This document shows positions 13,358-21,294 of a DNA stretch of 21,294 nucleotides, piece by piece (within the stretch, counting starts at the first letter, position 1; every line of letters begins with the position of its first letter). This DNA comes from a virus. The stretch spans positions 1-21,294 of IMG/VR virus record IMGVR_UViG_3300042475_005064; one strand, written 5' to 3'. Both the position numbers and the translations under genes were made by a program. The notes beneath the pieces are model-generated. The model saw only the letters and a program-made list of their open reading frames with translations. It ran no database searches and had not been told where the DNA came from.

Positions 13358-13889
13358 TGCTTAGCTGTCTGTAGATGGTTGATCGGTGGACTTTGAGAGC
13401 CGCGGCGATCTGGGTGACCCCGACGCCTTGGCCCCGGTAGGCTACTACCAATTTTCTGTCACCGCATGAGATTTTCTCGTTTTTGCCCTGAACGTACGTA
13501 AAGTGATACGGATTTACACATTGTTTGCAGAAACACTTCGGTTTTGCTGTGACACCGTCTTTGGGTATATCTAAGTATTTAAGAATTATTGTTCGGATGT
13601 ACTGTCTGGAACCCAGTACGTAGGTGCACGGAACCCCATTTGTAAATTTTCCTCCCCACTTGCAACATTCACCGTGGGTGAAATTGTTTTCAGCTAAGTC
13701 TTTGAAAAGCTGCGCCAACAGATTTTGTTCGCAGCTTCCATAGCTGAGATTGTACCTCTCTGCTCCTAGAGCTTTCGATATATCGCCCGCCTGTGCCTGC
13801 GCGTGTCCGCTGTCTTTTGCTGTTATCTGTAGCTCTAATTTTTTGTCTTCTTTTACCAGGGACAGTATGTAATTATCTTTAAAGACCAT
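13311..13889 (-). CDS. zinc-site plus helix-turn-helix protein, probable regulator
   Basis: About 192 residues from ATG at 13889 (a TTG at 13907 would add six). Two cysteine clusters are seen: GECCKWGGKF-x4-C around 73-88, and KPKCFCKQCVNPYHF around 116-130. The latter resembles the C-x-C-x2-C-VNPyH end of HNH/zinc-finger homing-type proteins. Residues 146-176 (KLVVAYRGQGVGVTQIAAAL, KVHRSTIYRQL) are a resolvase-type helix-turn-helix. The combination suggests a DNA-binding regulator derived from an HNH endonuclease, or a nuclease with an HTH targeting domain. It precedes the SSB-like gene with a 47-base overlap and is the start of that small group. Confidence 0.7.
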   Translation of the reverse strand: MVFKDNYILSLVKEDKKLELQITAKDSGHAQAQAGDISKALGAERYNLSYGSCEQNLLAQLFKDLAENNFTHGECCKWGGKFTNGVPCTYVLGSRQYIRTIILKYLDIPKDGVTAKPKCFCKQCVNPYHFTYVQGKNEKISCGDRKLVVAYRGQGVGVTQIAAALKVHRSTIYRQLSNESVSNGPENHRRSG

Positions 13890-13909
13890 AAGGCGAGTTT
13901 TTAGCAAGC

Positions 13910-15064
<1,155 letters not shown>

Positions 15065-15066
15065 AT

Positions 15067-15942
15067 TTATTTCCTCTTACCGCCTCTTGCTGCTGGACGT
15101 GCTGCCGGACGTGCTGCCGGACGTGCTGCTGGACGTGCTGCTAGACGTGCAATTGGTGTCGATGCTGTGCGAGCAATGGTTTTTCGCGCCGTTGTGGTTA
15201 ATGTCTGCGCCTGGTTTGTTGCAGTTGGTTTGGTGCTGCTGGCTCTGGGCTTCAGTTGATCAATTAGTTTTTGTGCTGATGTGGAAATCCTCTGACCACC
15301 CGCAGCAGCTTTTTTCGAAAGGTTTTTTATTTGCGAAGCAGTCCAACCTTGCTTTTGTAGATACCGGATGTCGTCTCCGCCTAAAGCCGCACCTCCTTTA
15401 GTGCCTAGGTTGTAGTTTTTACCGCCGACGTTTAATGTTGCTCCTTTTTTAGGTCTAGGTTGAGCGGGGCCGCTCACCGCCGCATTCACCGTATCCTCCG
15501 CCGTTCCCTCCGCGGCTTGCTGCGGCATGTATTGACTCAACAGATTCTCCCAATCCGGCATCTCGAACTGAGGCGTCTCGAATTCAGGCATCTCGAATTG
15601 CGGCATTTCAAATTTAGGCATCTCCATCTGAGATCCGTACATGCCTGCGTTCCCTAATGCCGACATCAACTGATCGATACCTAAAGCGGATCTCAGCCCC
15701 GCGATGTCAGTAGCAGGGGCTTGTTGTGTTGTTGTTACAGGAGTTGTTGATGCGGTTGGTAGCGCGGGCACAGCTTTAGCGCCTTCGTCTCTTTCTGTCT
15801 GCGTCCCACCCCCGAGTCGGCCGCCTCGAGAACCTTTTAGTGAAGCTTGAGCTTGTTTTAGCGCTTCCGTGGCGGCAGCCAGCGTATCCGCGGGCAGCGC
15901 CGCTCCCTCACCTAAAGCTTGCCCCGCAAAGCGCCGCCGCAT
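15067..15942 (-). CDS. low-complexity paralogue with FEMPx and AARP repeats
   Basis: 291 residues. It shares three segments, in order, with the polyglycine protein: GSR..G...TER-EG (about 37-58), a D(I/L)..LR..LGID.L...L helix (80-96), and the module TLNVGGKNYNLGTKGGAALG followed by DIRYLQKQGWTASQIKNL (168-208). Between these lies a five-residue repeat EMPKF-EMPQF-EMPEF-ETPQF-EMPDW at 107-131. The C-terminus has AARP four-residue repeats and ends GGKRK. It is basic at both ends. The repeat regions look surface-exposed or fibrous, and the shared module may be the folded anchor. No family recognised; a structural role is inferred. It lies two bases upstream of its paralogue and is probably co-translated with it. 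Confidence 0.78.
   Translation of the reverse strand: MRRRFAGQALGEGAALPADTLAAATEALKQAQASLKGSRGGRLGGGTQTERDEGAKAVPALPTASTTPVTTTQQAPATDIAGLRSALGIDQLMSALGNAGMYGSQMEMPKFEMPQFEMPEFETPQFEMPDWENLLSQYMPQQAAEGTAEDTVNAAVSGPAQPRPKKGATLNVGGKNYNLGTKGGAALGGDDIRYLQKQGWTASQIKNLSKKAAAGGQRISTSAQKLIDQLKPRASSTKPTATNQAQTLTTTARKTIARTASTPIARLAARPAARPAARPAARPAARGGKRK
15088..15147. repeat. five 12-base tandem repeats encoding AARP
   Basis: Five units of TGCTGCYRGACG type (two bases vary) in phase with the reading frame, coding on the minus strand for alternating Arg-Pro/Ala-Ala. The units differ only at synonymous positions or one residue, which points to recent expansion. Confidence 0.8.
15557..15631. repeat. five 15-base tandem repeats encoding (F/W)-E-M-P-x
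   Basis: Five in-frame 15-base units beginning GGCATCTCGAATT on the plus strand, coding on the minus strand for EMPKF, EMPQF, EMPEF, ETPQF and EMPDW. The variable third and fifth positions show the units have diverged while keeping the aromatic, Glu and Pro positions. Confidence 0.85.
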
Positions 15943-15968
15943 CGTACTTTAAGCCGTATGCTTCAATG

Positions 15969-16472
15969 TTAACTGGTCTGCTGGGAATCTGTTCGGGTGA
16001 AGTATCTACGTAAACTATGCCCTTTTTTTACAACCATATCTAAGGTTTTTACATAGTCTGCTGCATCTTCGTATGATTTAAACGACTTAGCTTCCTTGTT
16101 ATTGTCAGTATATTCTACTACTTTATTATCCTGCATTACTTTTTTTACATAACCGCCCTTTGGCGCGCAGATCAACCAAGTCTCACGAAACCTTAAATGG
16201 GCGAGCTTGGCCACTTCAGCCTCGGTGTATAAAACACATTTTGGTTGCAGTTTACTTTGTGCGGCAGGTTTCTTTGTCTTTTTTAGATTTACTTGAATTT
16301 TGTGTTGCCGCTTCAGAGCTCTGGCTTTGTTGCTCGCTACCAGAGGAGACTCGAAGGATTCCTCTAACAGAAATATATCTTCTTCTCCTGTGATGAACGC
16401 GAAGTATCGGTCTCCCGCCCGGACTGTGAAAATTTCCTTTTCCGGCCCCCGTGGGATTCGTACCAGTTCCAT
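15969..16472 (-). CDS. hypothetical basic protein, 167 residues
   Basis: Not recognised. Two halves: residues 1-50 look like a beta-rich domain (EIFTVRAGDRYFAFITGEED followed by IFLLEESFES), then a basic linker (KIQVNLKKTKKPAAQSK), then a second beta/alpha domain (CVLYTEAEVAKLAHLRFRET, WLICAPKGGYVKKVM). The C-terminus is helical with a SYEDAADYVKTLDMVVKKGH segment, and the overall charge is positive. It sits 24 bases downstream of polA, in the same direction. A nucleic-acid-associated role is possible on charge alone. Confidence 0.65.
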   Translation of the reverse strand: MELVRIPRGPEKEIFTVRAGDRYFAFITGEEDIFLLEESFESPLVASNKARALKRQHKIQVNLKKTKKPAAQSKLQPKCVLYTEAEVAKLAHLRFRETWLICAPKGGYVKKVMQDNKVVEYTDNNKEAKSFKSYEDAADYVKTLDMVVKKGHSLRRYFTRTDSQQTS

Positions 16473-16496
16473 TTTGTGTGCCTTGCTGGGGGAACT

Positions 16497-18395
16497 TTAC
16501 TTCGCCGACCAGTCATCGCCTATGCCCGGTTCCGCTACTAATCTCGTTTTTTCGAACACAGACGCACCAGCATTTACCATGATTTCGGCAAGCTTATCTT
16601 TCCAGAAATTCTCCAATCCTTCTCGGACTTCTAGTACGCATTCATCGTGTACCACTGCGATTAAACGCACATCGTTGTTTAGATGGTCATTAAGCTCGCC
16701 GAGCGCTACTTTTAAAATGTCCGCACCTGTCCCCTGGATTAGTGTGTTAGCTGCGATTGTCATTCGAGCATCGTCGTACGACAACAACCGACGCCGCCCC
16801 AGAGCGGTTCGCGTGTAACACCAGCCGTCTTGGACTAAAGCGCCGCGTTGACGGTGCCATTCCCTCAGGCGCGGGTACGCACTGTGGAATTTACTGTGCA
16901 GTATCTTGCTCTCCGACAGACTTAGCTGTACGCCGAACGAAGCCGCTGCGTATGTTTTGAACTTACGGAACCCAATTCCATAAATAAACCCGAAGTTGGC
17001 TCCTTTAGCCATCTGCCTCTGTTGCTTTGTGACGTCTGATATATCGCAGTCATTTACTAAGCTTGCTGTGAGTGTGTGCAAATCTATGTCGGTATTGTAC
17101 GCTTCTTGCATTTGAGGGATGTTAGCTAACTCCGCGAGTAGGCGTAATTCCATCTGCGAGTAGTCCGCGATGATCAGTTTGTACCCAGGAGACGCTACAA
17201 AGGCTTCCCGAAATAGTTTTGATCGCGGAACCTGCTGAAGATTCACAGCGAACGTTGTTTTTGTTTTAGTCTTAGCCGTTTTCGGCGCCCCTGCGCACGT
17301 AAACCGACCACTGTTGGCGCCCACTTGATTGTAGAAGCTGTGGATCCTGTGAGTTACTGGGTTTATGTTCTGAATCAGCTTTTCAGCATGCTCTAGACTT
17401 GTTTCAATTTTTACGCGTTCTCGGTACAGCAGAAGCACTGCATCTTTGCTATCAAACTCCGCCAGCGATATTTGGTTCAGTGTGCTTTTTCCTGTCTCTT
17501 CGTTCTGAGGCAACGCGATACCGCACAGGTCAAAAGCCTTTGCCACTTGCGTGGTCGAACCGGGGTTAAATTCCTTGTTTGCCTTCTTGCCCACGGCTAC
17601 CGCGCCGTCCACTGTCCGAGGCAGTTTGTTTTCTGCGGGGAGTTTCGCGTCTAATGCTTCTACAAATTCTGTTGTTTTTTCGTTTAATTGTGTCTCCAAA
17701 CTTACCTTAAGTTTATGTAAACGTTCAGTATTAACGTTGAATCCTGTGTAACTCATTTTTGCTACGGGGCGTATGCACTTTGATTCAATACTGTAGACTC
17801 CTATTAAAGCTTCCTCGTTCAGTTCTTTTAGCTGCTCCGCTGCGATTTTTGGAAGAATATCGACGTCTGTCGCCGCATACTCGACTTGGTCGAGTGTCAA
17901 AGTTTCTGCGCTCCAGTCCGTTTTGCGTTGTTCTTTATCTAGTTCTATCTCTAGTCGACGTTCAGCGACTGCCTTGAGCGAGCAGGATACGTCGGCGAAA
18001 TAAGGTTTGTTGGATTTAGGTGAGTATTTTTTCTCTTGAAATCCCGCCCTTAAAACTCTTTCGGCTATATACGTGTCAAATATTTTATTCTTGTAGTCGA
18101 TACCTAAAGAGTAGAAAAACTGTAAATCGAAACCTAAGTTGTGCCCTAGAAGTAGTTCTCGACTCTCGATTAAAATTTTTAACTCATTTAGAACAGATGT
18201 TTTGAAGATATCGAATACGTGAATCGTTCGGTCTTCGACAGCGGGGGAGGCGTCGCAGAGCTGAACCAACCGACATTTTGACACCGTGGCCTGAAGCCCT
18301 GTTGTTTCTGTATCAGCACATAGTTTGCTGAACTTGTCCAACTCGTTTATCGCCTTTAGTGCTTCTGCGTCTTCGGTGATGTAATTGATTTTCAT
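16497..18395 (-). CDS. polA: family A DNA polymerase with 3'-5' exonuclease
   Basis: Replicative DNA polymerase of 632 residues from ATG at 18395. A longer frame to 18515 would translate through a terminator hairpin and add 40 residues unlike the family, so it was rejected. Exonuclease motifs: CADTETTG (D28, E30), GHNLGFDLQ (N86, D90) and YAATDVD (Y173, D177). Polymerase motif A is ADYSQMELR (D411), motif B is RQMAKGANFGFIYG (K464, F468, Y472), and motif C is VVHDECV (H583, D584). All catalytic residues are present; the 5'-3' exonuclease domain is absent, as usual in phages. The position equal to E. coli Phe762 is Phe. A short TKTKT insert lies just before the finger region (about 374-380). 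It would work with the primase-helicase and the SSB-like protein. Confidence 0.96.
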   Translation of the reverse strand: MKINYITEDAEALKAINELDKFSKLCADTETTGLQATVSKCRLVQLCDASPAVEDRTIHVFDIFKTSVLNELKILIESRELLLGHNLGFDLQFFYSLGIDYKNKIFDTYIAERVLRAGFQEKKYSPKSNKPYFADVSCSLKAVAERRLEIELDKEQRKTDWSAETLTLDQVEYAATDVDILPKIAAEQLKELNEEALIGVYSIESKCIRPVAKMSYTGFNVNTERLHKLKVSLETQLNEKTTEFVEALDAKLPAENKLPRTVDGAVAVGKKANKEFNPGSTTQVAKAFDLCGIALPQNEETGKSTLNQISLAEFDSKDAVLLLYRERVKIETSLEHAEKLIQNINPVTHRIHSFYNQVGANSGRFTCAGAPKTAKTKTKTTFAVNLQQVPRSKLFREAFVASPGYKLIIADYSQMELRLLAELANIPQMQEAYNTDIDLHTLTASLVNDCDISDVTKQQRQMAKGANFGFIYGIGFRKFKTYAAASFGVQLSLSESKILHSKFHSAYPRLREWHRQRGALVQDGWCYTRTALGRRRLLSYDDARMTIAANTLIQGTGADILKVALGELNDHLNNDVRLIAVVHDECVLEVREGLENFWKDKLAEIMVNAGASVFEKTRLVAEPGIGDDWSAK

Positions 18396-18396
18396 G

Positions 18397-18431
18397 AGAG
18401 GAAAAGAAAAAACCCCAGCATGCTGGGGTTT
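18397..18431 (-). terminator. strong hairpin terminator abutting the polA start
   Basis: A perfect 22-base palindrome (18410-18431; arms AAACCCCAGCA and TGCTGGGGTTT) is followed on the minus strand by TTTCTTTTCC. It lies between the stop of the gene upstream (18461) and the polA ATG (18395), leaving almost no room for a separate promoter or ribosome binding site. It closes the upstream transcript; partial readthrough would be needed to express polA from the same promoter. Confidence 0.85.
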
Positions 18432-18460
18432 GATGATAGGACCTTTTTGTTTCCTGGTCG

Positions 18461-19273
18461 TCAGCTGTTGTGACTCGCAAAGACACGGTCGATGTAGTCG
18501 TCGATGTCTCCCCATGAATCAACCATGGAGCTTCCTTTTTCTGTCGCGCGGACCTTGTAGTACACGCGCTGCATGTACTCCGCCTTTGTGTGTGCGTCGT
18601 CCCTCAGGCTGCCAACCGAGACGGCTTTCTCCTGCTCGACCAAGCCGTGATTCCGGCACCAGATCAGCCCCTCGCGCATACCGATATACACCGGTGACAC
18701 GTGGAACGTACGCTTCCGATCCGCACTGCCTGCGGTATCTACAGGTTCCCACTCCCCTACGTTTAAATTTCGTTCGAACCCTTTGAAAGCCAGACAGGTT
18801 TCTCGGACGCTTGTATTACGCCAGAGCATGTTGACGTAATCAGTAGCTGCTTCTCGGAGGGTCACCCAATCGCTTGAGCAACTGCGTAGTAACAACGCAG
18901 CTCCTGCAGACCAATAGCTGCTGTGGGCGTTGAGCTTTTCGATCAGCTCTTCAGTAGTTGCTCCTTCCTTAAGAACTTTTGCGTGAGCTCCGTTCCTTAC
19001 GACAGGTGCTGAGCGTCTGTTGCTTAAGTTACCTTGTCCCTCTCCAGACTTTTGGATAGATATTTTCCAGGCCAAGGAAGCGAGATCTTGATTCTGTTCT
19101 CTGACTGAGAGCTCGAAGAGTCGCTGACTGTCGAGCTTCCTCAAGTCGAAGATCTTGGTCAATTCAATCTCGATAGGACCTTGACCGTATTCCCCCGTGG
19201 CAGCCAGGAGCGCCACCGCTTCGGTCTGTTTGATTGGGGTATTCCCCAGCAAGAATTGGAAAGGCATGTTCAT
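18461..19273 (-). CDS. winged-helix-like protein, 270 residues
   Basis: Starts at the ATG at 19273 (another ATG two codons on; a TTG at 19291 is less likely). The first 75 residues are helical and resemble a small folded domain (TEAVALLAATGEYGQGPIEI, ELTKIFDLRKL). A Ser/Gly/Asn-rich linker follows near residues 75-95. The C-terminal part shows a winged-helix-type pattern: LIWCRNHGLVEQEKAVSV as a recognition helix, then YYKVRATEKG as the wing strand. A DNA-binding regulator or replication accessory protein is a reasonable guess. It has its own promoter-like sequence upstream and a strong terminator downstream, so it may be a single-gene transcript directly before polA. Confidence 0.65.
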   Translation of the reverse strand: MNMPFQFLLGNTPIKQTEAVALLAATGEYGQGPIEIELTKIFDLRKLDSQRLFELSVREQNQDLASLAWKISIQKSGEGQGNLSNRRSAPVVRNGAHAKVLKEGATTEELIEKLNAHSSYWSAGAALLLRSCSSDWVTLREAATDYVNMLWRNTSVRETCLAFKGFERNLNVGEWEPVDTAGSADRKRTFHVSPVYIGMREGLIWCRNHGLVEQEKAVSVGSLRDDAHTKAEYMQRVYYKVRATEKGSSMVDSWGDIDDYIDRVFASHNS

Positions 19274-19310
19274 GTGAGTGGAACGTTGCAAGAGTAAGCA
19301 AATACAGGTC

Positions 19311-19340
19311 AGTATACAAGCCCTTTGAGATTTTTTTCAG
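19311..19340 (-). promoter_or_regulatory. sigma70-type promoter candidate for the gene at 19273
   Basis: On the minus strand, CTGAAA (19335-19340) and TATACT (19311-19316) are separated by 18 bases; they match the -35 and -10 consensus at four and five of six positions. The expected transcription start is near 19304, about 30 bases before the ATG. The -35 box overlaps the stop codon of the gene upstream. Confidence 0.5.
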
Positions 19341-19744
19341 ATTTCAGCGCCGAATCCTTCCAGCCTCGTCACCCAGATACAGATATCATCCGTAATTCTT
19401 TCCGCCATTTGCATGACGTCGACATAACTGATGTCAATAGACATTAATAAATCATCCGTGATCGGTACTCCGAATTCTTCCATAACATACGTAGCTAACG
19501 GCATACACACGTCTATACACTCTCCGTCCGCACTATTTTTATAAATGCAGAACATTTTTTTAACGTCTATAAAATCTATGTAAGCTTCTTGGTACCTAAC
19601 CGATCTGTCTAGTGTGTTGGTCGGATGACCGGACATACACTCATATAATCGATCCCGTATCCAAGAACATAGTTCTACATCTGTTATGCCGTTTGATTTA
19701 TATTCGTTGTATACCGATCGTATGATGTACGCTATTTCTTTCAT
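19337..19744 (-). CDS. hypothetical helical protein, 135 residues
   Basis: Not recognised. An acidic, probably all-helical protein with several Cys (CSWIRDRLYECMSGHP, MFCIYKNSADGECIDVCMPL) and a conserved-looking C-terminal half (VMEEFGVPITDDLLMSIDIS, VDVMQMAERITDDICIWV). No catalytic motif, signal peptide or membrane helix is seen. It starts in an ATGA overlap with the 74-residue gene, so the two are translationally coupled, and its stop lies next to the promoter of the following gene. Confidence 0.62.
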   Translation of the reverse strand: MKEIAYIIRSVYNEYKSNGITDVELCSWIRDRLYECMSGHPTNTLDRSVRYQEAYIDFIDVKKMFCIYKNSADGECIDVCMPLATYVMEEFGVPITDDLLMSIDISYVDVMQMAERITDDICIWVTRLEGFGAEI

Positions 19745-19965
19745 GTAGGTCTAGCCCTGCTCCAACGTGCTTGTCCGTGAATGTGCCCAACGCACACCCA
19801 TAGTTCGTTGTTGGTGGTGTCGTACCAGATATGTCCCACCCTAGGTCTGGGAGGTTGAGCCGCTGTGGAAATCAGCTCACCCTGTTCGAGATCGACTTCG
19901 GTTTCCTCAGTGCCACAGTACTCCTCTTTAACTCTAGAGATTTCATCAGCAGGGTTGCTTTTCAT
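19741..19965 (-). CDS. small protein with tail-fibre-type GxxWYDTTNNxLW motif
   Basis: 74 residues. The second half reads RPRVGHIWYDTTNNELWVCV followed by GHIHGQARWSRARP. The pattern G-x-I/L-W-Y-D-T-x-N-x-x-L-W/Y is familiar from phage tail-fibre and baseplate-distal proteins, where it is repeated many times in long chains. Here it stands alone in a short, acidic-then-basic protein. It may be a small tail component, a truncated descendant or a chaperone. It lies nine bases downstream of the VWA gene and overlaps the next by four bases (ATGA). Confidence 0.65.
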   Translation of the reverse strand: MKSNPADEISRVKEEYCGTEETEVDLEQGELISTAAQPPRPRVGHIWYDTTNNELWVCVGHIHGQARWSRARPT

Positions 19966-19974
19966 GGCGTCAAC

Positions 19975-21201
19975 TTAGCGGAGACACTTTTGAATCGCAT
20001 CCACAGCTTTCTCTGTGTTGTAAACGTTCACGGAATACACCTCATCGCTAAATCCTCGGCACACATCCGGGATGTCCGTGTTTATGCAGACAGTTGACCA
20101 CTGGGTACCTGTTGCTGCTTTGAATGTGTTTACCTTTCGTTTGAGGGTTTCGTTGATGTCCGAGTGACCGTCCGTAATCATCAGAATGTCTGCTCGCGAA
20201 TCTCGACAGCCTTTGTCGACCGCGTGGCTTAGTACGGCATTGAAGCTCGTCCCTCCGCCGAGAATCCAGGTTCCTATGAAATCCAGCATCGTCGAGAGGT
20301 TGTTGCTCTTGGGGATTAGTTCGACTGTGTGCTCTATGCGCGTATCGAACAAGTTTATGAAAACTTTTCGGTTTTCTTTCAGTGCTTCTTCCGCGACCAC
20401 AAATGCGATGGCCTTGCTCCAGAGCTCAGGTTCTCCGCTCATAGAACCGGAGACATCGATATACATAACAACAGGACCTTTGCCTAGATTTTTTTGCTGA
20501 GCTGTGTAGTCTTTTGTGAGTATAGTCTTTTGGGAGAATTTCAGGGCAAATAATGCGCGCCCCTGGGGGGTTCCTGCCAGCGCGAGCTCTGCTGGAAAAG
20601 CTTTGGTGACATCGTTGCTGAAGGTTGCTCCTGTGATTGCCTCGTAGTTTGCCGAAGCGCTCTTAGCCCTCTTTCGTTGAAGCCACACGCGACGCAGAGC
20701 CCCGAGTTTTTTTGTCAGTGCGCGAAGCTGTTTACTGTTCTTGAGCCTGTTAGCTAATTCTTTTTTCTCCTTGAGGTCGTTTGTTTGCCTGCCTTGACCG
20801 GGCTGCAACCCGTGGAGAGTAGACAATGCCTCTTCCGTTTCGTCGCTTTCCTTTATTACTTGATCGATAATCTGGCTCGCTTGCGGTTGGAGTCTTTCCG
20901 CAGCTTGTTGGATAGCGTCGTTGATCGCCTGATTCAGTGCCTTGCCTGCTCGCCGCGCTTCGTTTGCTTTTTGAGTGTCTCCCTCTTTCTGGGCTTTTTG
21001 AAACTGTTCCCTAAGTTCCTGCAGTTTTTTGCCTGCTGCTGTAAGGAGTTCGACGTCGAATTGATTCTCCTCTATCGCTTTTTGAATAACTTCAGATAGT
21101 TTGTTGAGGATATTTACGGAGTTGTTCCCAGAGTTGAACTGGTTACCCACGCAACGCGTGAGTAGCTCTGTCCAGCCAGCAGCTTGGGATAAGTCAGCCA
21201 T
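19975..21201 (-). CDS. VWA-domain protein, ViaA/CoxE-like
   Basis: 408 residues. Residues about 30-125 and 145-180 form long charged helices (coiled-coil-like). The C-terminal part, from about 243, is a von Willebrand A domain with an intact metal-ion site: D249-x-S251-x-S253 in MYIDVSGSMSG, T318 in GGGTSF and D344 in MITDGHSD. The overall build, with a helical N-terminus, a basic middle (LRRVWLQRKRAK) and 'ENRKVFINLFDT' after the MIDAS, is like bacterial ViaA. ViaA is the partner of the MoxR-type ATPase RavA. Such a pair would remodel or insert metal into a phage or host protein. The ATPase partner is not in the window; it would be expected upstream, beyond 21294. The frame stays open above the ATG at 21201, so an earlier start is possible. 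Confidence 0.8.
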   Translation of the reverse strand: MADLSQAAGWTELLTRCVGNQFNSGNNSVNILNKLSEVIQKAIEENQFDVELLTAAGKKLQELREQFQKAQKEGDTQKANEARRAGKALNQAINDAIQQAAERLQPQASQIIDQVIKESDETEEALSTLHGLQPGQGRQTNDLKEKKELANRLKNSKQLRALTKKLGALRRVWLQRKRAKSASANYEAITGATFSNDVTKAFPAELALAGTPQGRALFALKFSQKTILTKDYTAQQKNLGKGPVVMYIDVSGSMSGEPELWSKAIAFVVAEEALKENRKVFINLFDTRIEHTVELIPKSNNLSTMLDFIGTWILGGGTSFNAVLSHAVDKGCRDSRADILMITDGHSDINETLKRKVNTFKAATGTQWSTVCINTDIPDVCRGFSDEVYSVNVYNTEKAVDAIQKCLR

Positions 21202-21294
21202 GATTGCATACCATATTCCATTCTCTGGTTTATACCCTTCTGGTATTGCCGCGCTATCGCCGTCGCAAACCTTTCGGAAATACTGTTCGTAGGC
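21202..21294 (-). other. end of window: upstream of the VWA gene, gene content undecided
   Basis: Two minus-strand frames are open across these 93 bases. One is in phase with the VWA gene and would extend it (…GYKPENGIWYAI-M…). The other would overlap the VWA start and stop about 90 bases inside it (…ERFATAIARQYQKG…). The third is closed by a TAG. The sequence is too short to tell an upstream extension from the end of a different gene. Confidence 0.3.

Noticed and set aside
15087-15401. Plus-strand frame with LLDVLPDV repeats
   Set aside because: Antisense shadow of the AARP repeat region in a well-supported minus-strand gene.
18396-18515. 40-residue N-terminal extension of the polymerase
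   Set aside because: It would be translated through the terminator hairpin, overlaps the upstream gene and resembles nothing in family A polymerases; the ATG at 18395 starts just before the exonuclease domain.

Overview
The window looks like part of the genome of a lytic, tailed cyanophage. Genes are packed with 1-14 base overlaps, many proteins are very small, and phage replication genes (AEP/SF3 primase-helicase, family A DNA polymerase, SSB-like protein, RecB/Cas4-like nuclease, thyX) sit beside an endolysin and membrane proteins. Three host-derived metabolic genes known from cyanophages are present or likely: speD, thyX and an NblA-like phycobilisome-degradation gene. From established knowledge, phage nblA is best known from freshwater cyanophages such as Microcystis phage Ma-LMM01. 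A phycobilisome-bearing, probably freshwater, host is therefore inferred; marine Prochlorococcus, which lacks phycobilisomes, is unlikely. I see no integrase, tRNA, CRISPR array or insertion sequence.

Layout. (1) 1-1.8 kb: an A+T-rich exostosin-like glycosyltransferase (-), then speD and an HNH protein (+). (2) 1.76-2.53 kb: three small minus-strand genes, including a 58-residue one-helix peptide and a membrane-anchored coiled-coil protein, which look like a holin/spanin-type cluster. (3) 2.6-6.3 kb, plus strand: a secreted-type beta-sandwich-like protein overlapping a two-enzyme endolysin (GH24 lysozyme plus C39-like cysteine peptidase), a chain of small translationally coupled genes, an HNH-like protein and thyX. 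(4) 6.37-11.5 kb, minus strand: a two-helix membrane protein, the primase-helicase, a PD-(D/E)XK nuclease, a protein with an extremely acidic tail and a degenerate methyltransferase-like protein. (5) 11.58-11.83 kb: nblA alone on the plus strand, closed by a hairpin terminator that works in both directions. (6) 11.9-21.2 kb, minus strand: a replication-region unknown, a tandem-OB SSB-like protein, a zinc/HTH regulator, two paralogous low-complexity proteins (one ending in about 50 glycines), an unknown, polA, a winged-helix-like protein, two small proteins and a ViaA-like VWA protein.

The genes work together as follows. Thymidylate synthesis (thyX), priming/unwinding, DNA synthesis, ssDNA binding and nuclease processing form a replication and nucleotide module. 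speD and nblA would redirect host polyamine and light-harvesting metabolism. Endolysin and membrane proteins would end the infection. No stretch longer than about 100 bases is without a gene. Start sites often lack a Shine-Dalgarno sequence, so several starts were chosen from overlap and codon type and are marked as uncertain.
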